A stretch of DNA of 7,129 bases. Origin: Actinomycetota bacterium. GTDB taxonomy: Bacteria > Actinomycetota > Acidimicrobiia > Acidimicrobiales > Ilumatobacteraceae. Of this stretch, positions 5,763 through 7,129 are shown in pieces. The stretch covers positions 1 through 7,129 of the forward strand of contig SXPW01000150.1 of the NCBI GenBank assembly GCA_005793785.1. The letters are read 5' to 3'. Numbering within the stretch: the stretch's first letter is position 1; each line of letters begins with the position of its first letter. The notes under the pieces are model-generated. The model saw only the letters and a program-made list of their open reading frames with translations. It ran no database searches and was not told the DNA's origin. A program made the position numbers and the translations under genes.

Positions 5763-6488
5763 ATGGAATTTCTTGCGGGGTGGTGGCGATGGCTGGGTTG
5801 GCGACGCATCGTCGTGGTGTGCGTCGCGGCACCGATCGGCGCGGTGGTGGTGTGGTGGATGGTGCAACTTCCCGCGCCACCCGTGGATGATCGCATTCCT
5901 GCGGCACCAACGGGCGTGTCACCGCCGGGAACACCGCCGGGAACACCGTCTGGAACTCCGGCAGTCTCGAACGCTCTGCCACCGTGGTTGACCTCGCTCG
6001 ACACCGTCGCGCCGCCGCGTATCGCCGTGCACGTCGTCGGAGCGGTGGTGCATCCGGGCGTGTACCACCTTCCAACCGGCGCGCGGGGCGACGACGCACT
6101 CCGTGCGGCGGGCGGCGCCACGGGCGACGCCGACGTTCGGCGCGTGAATCTCGCTGCCGTACTCGCGGATGGCGAGCAACTTGTCGTGCCGCGCTTCGGT
6201 GAGCGAATCACCACCACGTTGCCGCGAGCGGTTGACGATACCGGTCGAACCGGCGGCACGAACGGTGTCGGCAAACTGCCGAACGCGGAGTCGCCGTTGA
6301 TGGTCGACCTCAATCGCGCCACGGTGGCCGAACTCGAGCGACTACCCGGAGTCGGTCCTTCGACCGCTCGCGCCATCGTCGACCACCGCACGCGCAACGG
6401 CCCGTTTGCGTCGGTGGAGGAGCTGCTGGCGGTTCGGGGTATCGGTCCGGCGAAACTCGCCGAATTGCGACCGTTCGCCCGAGTGTGA
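5763..6488 (+). CDS. comEA: Competence protein ComEA (membrane-anchored DNA-binding helix-hairpin-helix protein)
   Basis: ComEA is the envelope DNA receptor that feeds double-stranded DNA to the ComEC channel. From ATG 5763 the protein has 241 residues. A short Trp/Arg-rich N-terminus (MEFLAGWWRWLGWRR) precedes one membrane helix (about 16-36) and a proline/threonine-rich linker with a PPGT-type repeat (about 53-66). An SLBB domain (about 86-143; VHVVGAVVHPGVYHLP ... LADGEQLVVP) follows, then a second linker. The C-terminal pair of helix-hairpin-helix motifs comprises VDLNRATVAELERLPGVGP (about 181-199) and VRGIGPAKLAEL (about 224-235). This order is the standard actinobacterial ComEA. An in-frame GTG at 5736 would add nine residues and has a weak GAGG (5722-5725) ten bases upstream; I prefer the ATG because its N-terminus is more typical, but the start is uncertain. 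The gene ends four bases from the convergent membrane-protein gene. Confidence 0.92.
   Translation: MEFLAGWWRWLGWRRIVVVCVAAPIGAVVVWWMVQLPAPPVDDRIPAAPTGVSPPGTPPGTPSGTPAVSNALPPWLTSLDTVAPPRIAVHVVGAVVHPGVYHLPTGARGDDALRAAGGATGDADVRRVNLAAVLADGEQLVVPRFGERITTTLPRAVDDTGRTGGTNGVGKLPNAESPLMVDLNRATVAELERLPGVGPSTARAIVDHRTRNGPFASVEELLAVRGIGPAKLAELRPFARV
5922..5957 (+). repeat. Three 12-bp tandem repeats in comEA
   Basis: CCGCCGGGAACA occurs twice in a row (5922-5933, 5934-5945), followed by a diverged third copy, CCGTCTGGAACT (5946-5957). It encodes PPGT-PPGT-PSGT in the linker between membrane helix and SLBB domain. It probably arose by slippage and could vary in copy number between strains without shifting the frame. 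Confidence 0.85.
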
Positions 6489-6523
6489 ACCGTTACAGAA
6501 CGCTGAGCGCAAAAAGGGCGAAC
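6473..6523. terminator. Inverted repeat spanning the convergent comEA / membrane-protein ends
   Basis: GTTCGCCC (6473-6480) and GGGCGAAC (6516-6523) are perfect 8-base complements flanking both stop codons, with a 35-base loop. It could act as a weak bidirectional terminator or RNA structure. The loop is long and both arms are coding, so confidence is low. Confidence 0.25.
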
Positions 6524-6894
6524 CCGGCGAATCCACCCAGCACCATGGCAAGGGAGAACGGCAACATCACTGATCGCCAGTCCTTCCAGTCGGCAACCGG
6601 ACGTCTGGTTGCACGATGCGCCGCCAACTGTCCGAGTACGAACCACAGAGCGAGGCTGCTCCCGACTCCGAGCACGATCGCATTCGCACCGGCAGTGATC
6701 GGTACCCCGAACGCCACCAACAACGGACACGCTGCAATGACGAGGGCGAATCCCGACACTCCGGTGATACGGCCGGGCAGTACGAGGAGCACTCCACCTG
6801 ACAGTGCGACGACCGCCGCCACACCGAGTGCGAGGATTCCACCCTTGCGACGCAACTCGGTGCGATAGGCAGCGACACCGAGAGGAACCGACAC
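6493..6894 (-). CDS. Small four-helix integral membrane protein, unknown function
   Basis: I do not recognise the family. From GTG 6894 the protein has 133 residues. A short polar N-terminus (to about residue 18, with RTELRRKGG) precedes four predicted membrane helices: about 19-40, 44-64, 66-90 and 110-131. The loops are short, and one basic loop (AAHRATRRPVADWKDWRS, about 91-108) lies before the last helix. There is a single cysteine (C56) and no obvious catalytic motif. The frame stays open upstream to 7098, but that extension is Arg/His-rich, not membrane-like, and lies antisense to the likely comEC; the GTG at 6894 is chosen because a -10 box, TAACAT, ends seven bases before it. The gene is antisense between comEA and comEC and ends four bases from comEA. 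Codon use on this strand looks coding, whereas the opposite frame gives a low-complexity shadow. Confidence 0.72.
   Translation of the reverse strand: MSVPLGVAAYRTELRRKGGILALGVAAVVALSGGVLLVLPGRITGVSGFALVIAACPLLVAFGVPITAGANAIVLGVGSSLALWFVLGQLAAHRATRRPVADWKDWRSVMLPFSLAMVLGGFAGFALFALSVL
6881..6886 (+). promoter_or_regulatory. Shine-Dalgarno-like AGAGGA deciding the comEC start
   Basis: AGAGGA lies eight bases before the GTG at 6895, a good ribosome-binding distance. It supports 6895 over the downstream in-frame ATG at 7021, which has no such sequence. It lies inside the antisense membrane-protein gene, where it encodes Val-Pro-Leu on the other strand, so it may be fortuitous. Confidence 0.4.
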
Positions 6895-7129
6895 GTGCGC
6901 AATGTTATTCGCCCGTCGAACTTCGGGGTCGCCATATGGTGTTGCGTCGCAGCGCGTGTCGGGGGAGAAGTCGTTGCCAGGTCGTCCGTCGTTGCCGACG
7001 GCGTCGGTGTCGCGGCCGCGATGGTGCCGTGGCGTCTCGCGTGGTGGCTCGGCATCGCACTCGTGTTGGCGATGAGGTTTCGATCGACGTCTCCGCACCG
7101 TTGGCTGGTGGCGTTGGTGCTGCTCACGG
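6895..7129 (+). CDS. comEC: Probable ComEC/Rec2 DNA-uptake channel, N-terminal fragment (continues beyond window)
   Basis: The frame is open from GTG 6895 to the right edge (78 codons, no stop). The product is strongly hydrophobic, with Trp- and Arg-punctuated helices: an N-terminal stretch FGVAIWCCVAARVGG (about 10-24), then AAAMVPWRLAWWLGIALVLAM (about 40-60), a basic turn RFRSTSPHR, and WLVALVLL at the edge. This resembles the start of actinobacterial ComEC, and comEC normally lies downstream of comEA. None of the diagnostic ComEC competence or metallo-beta-lactamase-like regions is visible, so the call rests on hydrophobic pattern and position. GTG 6895 has a plausible Shine-Dalgarno sequence; ATG 7021 is the only other in-frame standard start. 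The other open plus-strand frame here, from ATG 6936, gives an arginine-rich product and looks like a shadow. Confidence 0.55.
   Translation, partial: MRNVIRPSNFGVAIWCCVAARVGGEVVARSSVVADGVGVAAAMVPWRLAWWLGIALVLAMRFRSTSPHRWLVALVLLT
6902..6907 (-). promoter_or_regulatory. -10 box TAACAT for the small membrane-protein gene
   Basis: On the minus strand TAACAT is followed by seven bases and then the GTG at 6894, again predicting a leaderless or nearly leaderless transcript. It lies in a short AT-rich patch (6901-6909) unusual for this window, within the first codons of the probable comEC on the other strand. Confidence 0.45.

Noticed and set aside
5342..6730. 462-codon minus-strand open frame antisense to the thioredoxin-TPR 3' end and comEA
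   Set aside because: It spans real genes and the intergenic hairpin, and its product is Arg/Ser/Thr-rich with no domain pattern, while the plus strand encodes clear domains.
6895..7098. N-terminal extension of the small membrane protein to an upstream start at 7098
   Set aside because: The extension is Arg/His/Asp-rich and unlike the rest of the protein. The frame on the other strand gives a coherent hydrophobic ComEC-like N-terminus, and a -10 box supports the start at 6894.
6936..7129. Plus-strand frame from ATG 6936
   Set aside because: The product is very arginine-rich, whereas the neighbouring frame from 6895 reads as membrane helices.
1..7129. A new defence, mobile or RNA-based system
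   Set aside because: No direct-repeat array, terminal inverted repeats, integrase or transposase, reverse transcriptase, nuclease-toxin pair or tRNA/rRNA-like sequence was seen; every gene but one fits a known family.

Overview
The window is a dense stretch of chromosomal housekeeping DNA from a high-GC Gram-positive, most probably an actinobacterium. The reasons are the GC-rich codon use, a DsbA-like protein of the Rv2466c (mycothiol-dependent nitroreductase) family, an actinobacterial-type PAC2 protein, an FadE36/ACAD11-like phosphotransferase, and several gene starts that look leaderless. A deep-branching class such as Acidimicrobiia is plausible, but that is inference. I see no rRNA, tRNA, CRISPR array, insertion sequence, phage gene or recognisable defence system.

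Layout, left to right. (1) The 3' two-thirds of a GTPase gene, infB (translation initiation factor IF-2), ends at 1234 and shares one base (TAATG) with a 212-codon DsbA-family gene. A perfect hairpin lies just before this junction. (2) After 33 bases comes an acetylpolyamine amidohydrolase/histone deacetylase-family enzyme (1906-2949) with its own leaderless-type -10 box. (3) It converges on a minus-strand pair: a PAC2-family protein (2946-3845), preceded by an APH-fold phosphotransferase (3854-4894). The two convergent stop codons share one CTAG. (4) A 41-bp divergent region (4895-4935) appears to hold two back-to-back promoters, one for the phosphotransferase/PAC2 operon and one for a thioredoxin-TPR chaperone of the CnoX/YbbN type (4936-5658). 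(5) A hairpin follows, then comEA (5763-6488, possibly from 5736), a DNA-uptake protein with one membrane anchor, an SLBB domain and paired helix-hairpin-helix motifs. (6) A small four-helix membrane protein of unknown function (6493-6894) lies on the minus strand between comEA and the likely start of comEC, which runs off the right edge (6895 onward).

Functional links: infB is core translation. The DsbA-like and CnoX-like proteins suggest thiol redox and proteostasis roles. The phosphotransferase/PAC2 pair looks like an operon, though a shared pathway cannot be read from it. comEA and comEC are the usual periplasmic receptor and membrane channel of DNA uptake, here split by an antisense membrane-protein gene.

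I found no clearly new biological system. The observations most worth a second look are the very compact promoter and start-codon arrangements (the 4895-4935 divergent region and the CACGTG head-to-head starts at 6892-6897), the gene inserted between comEA and comEC, the loss of the second active-site cysteine in the DsbA-like protein, and changed substrate-selectivity positions in the deacetylase.
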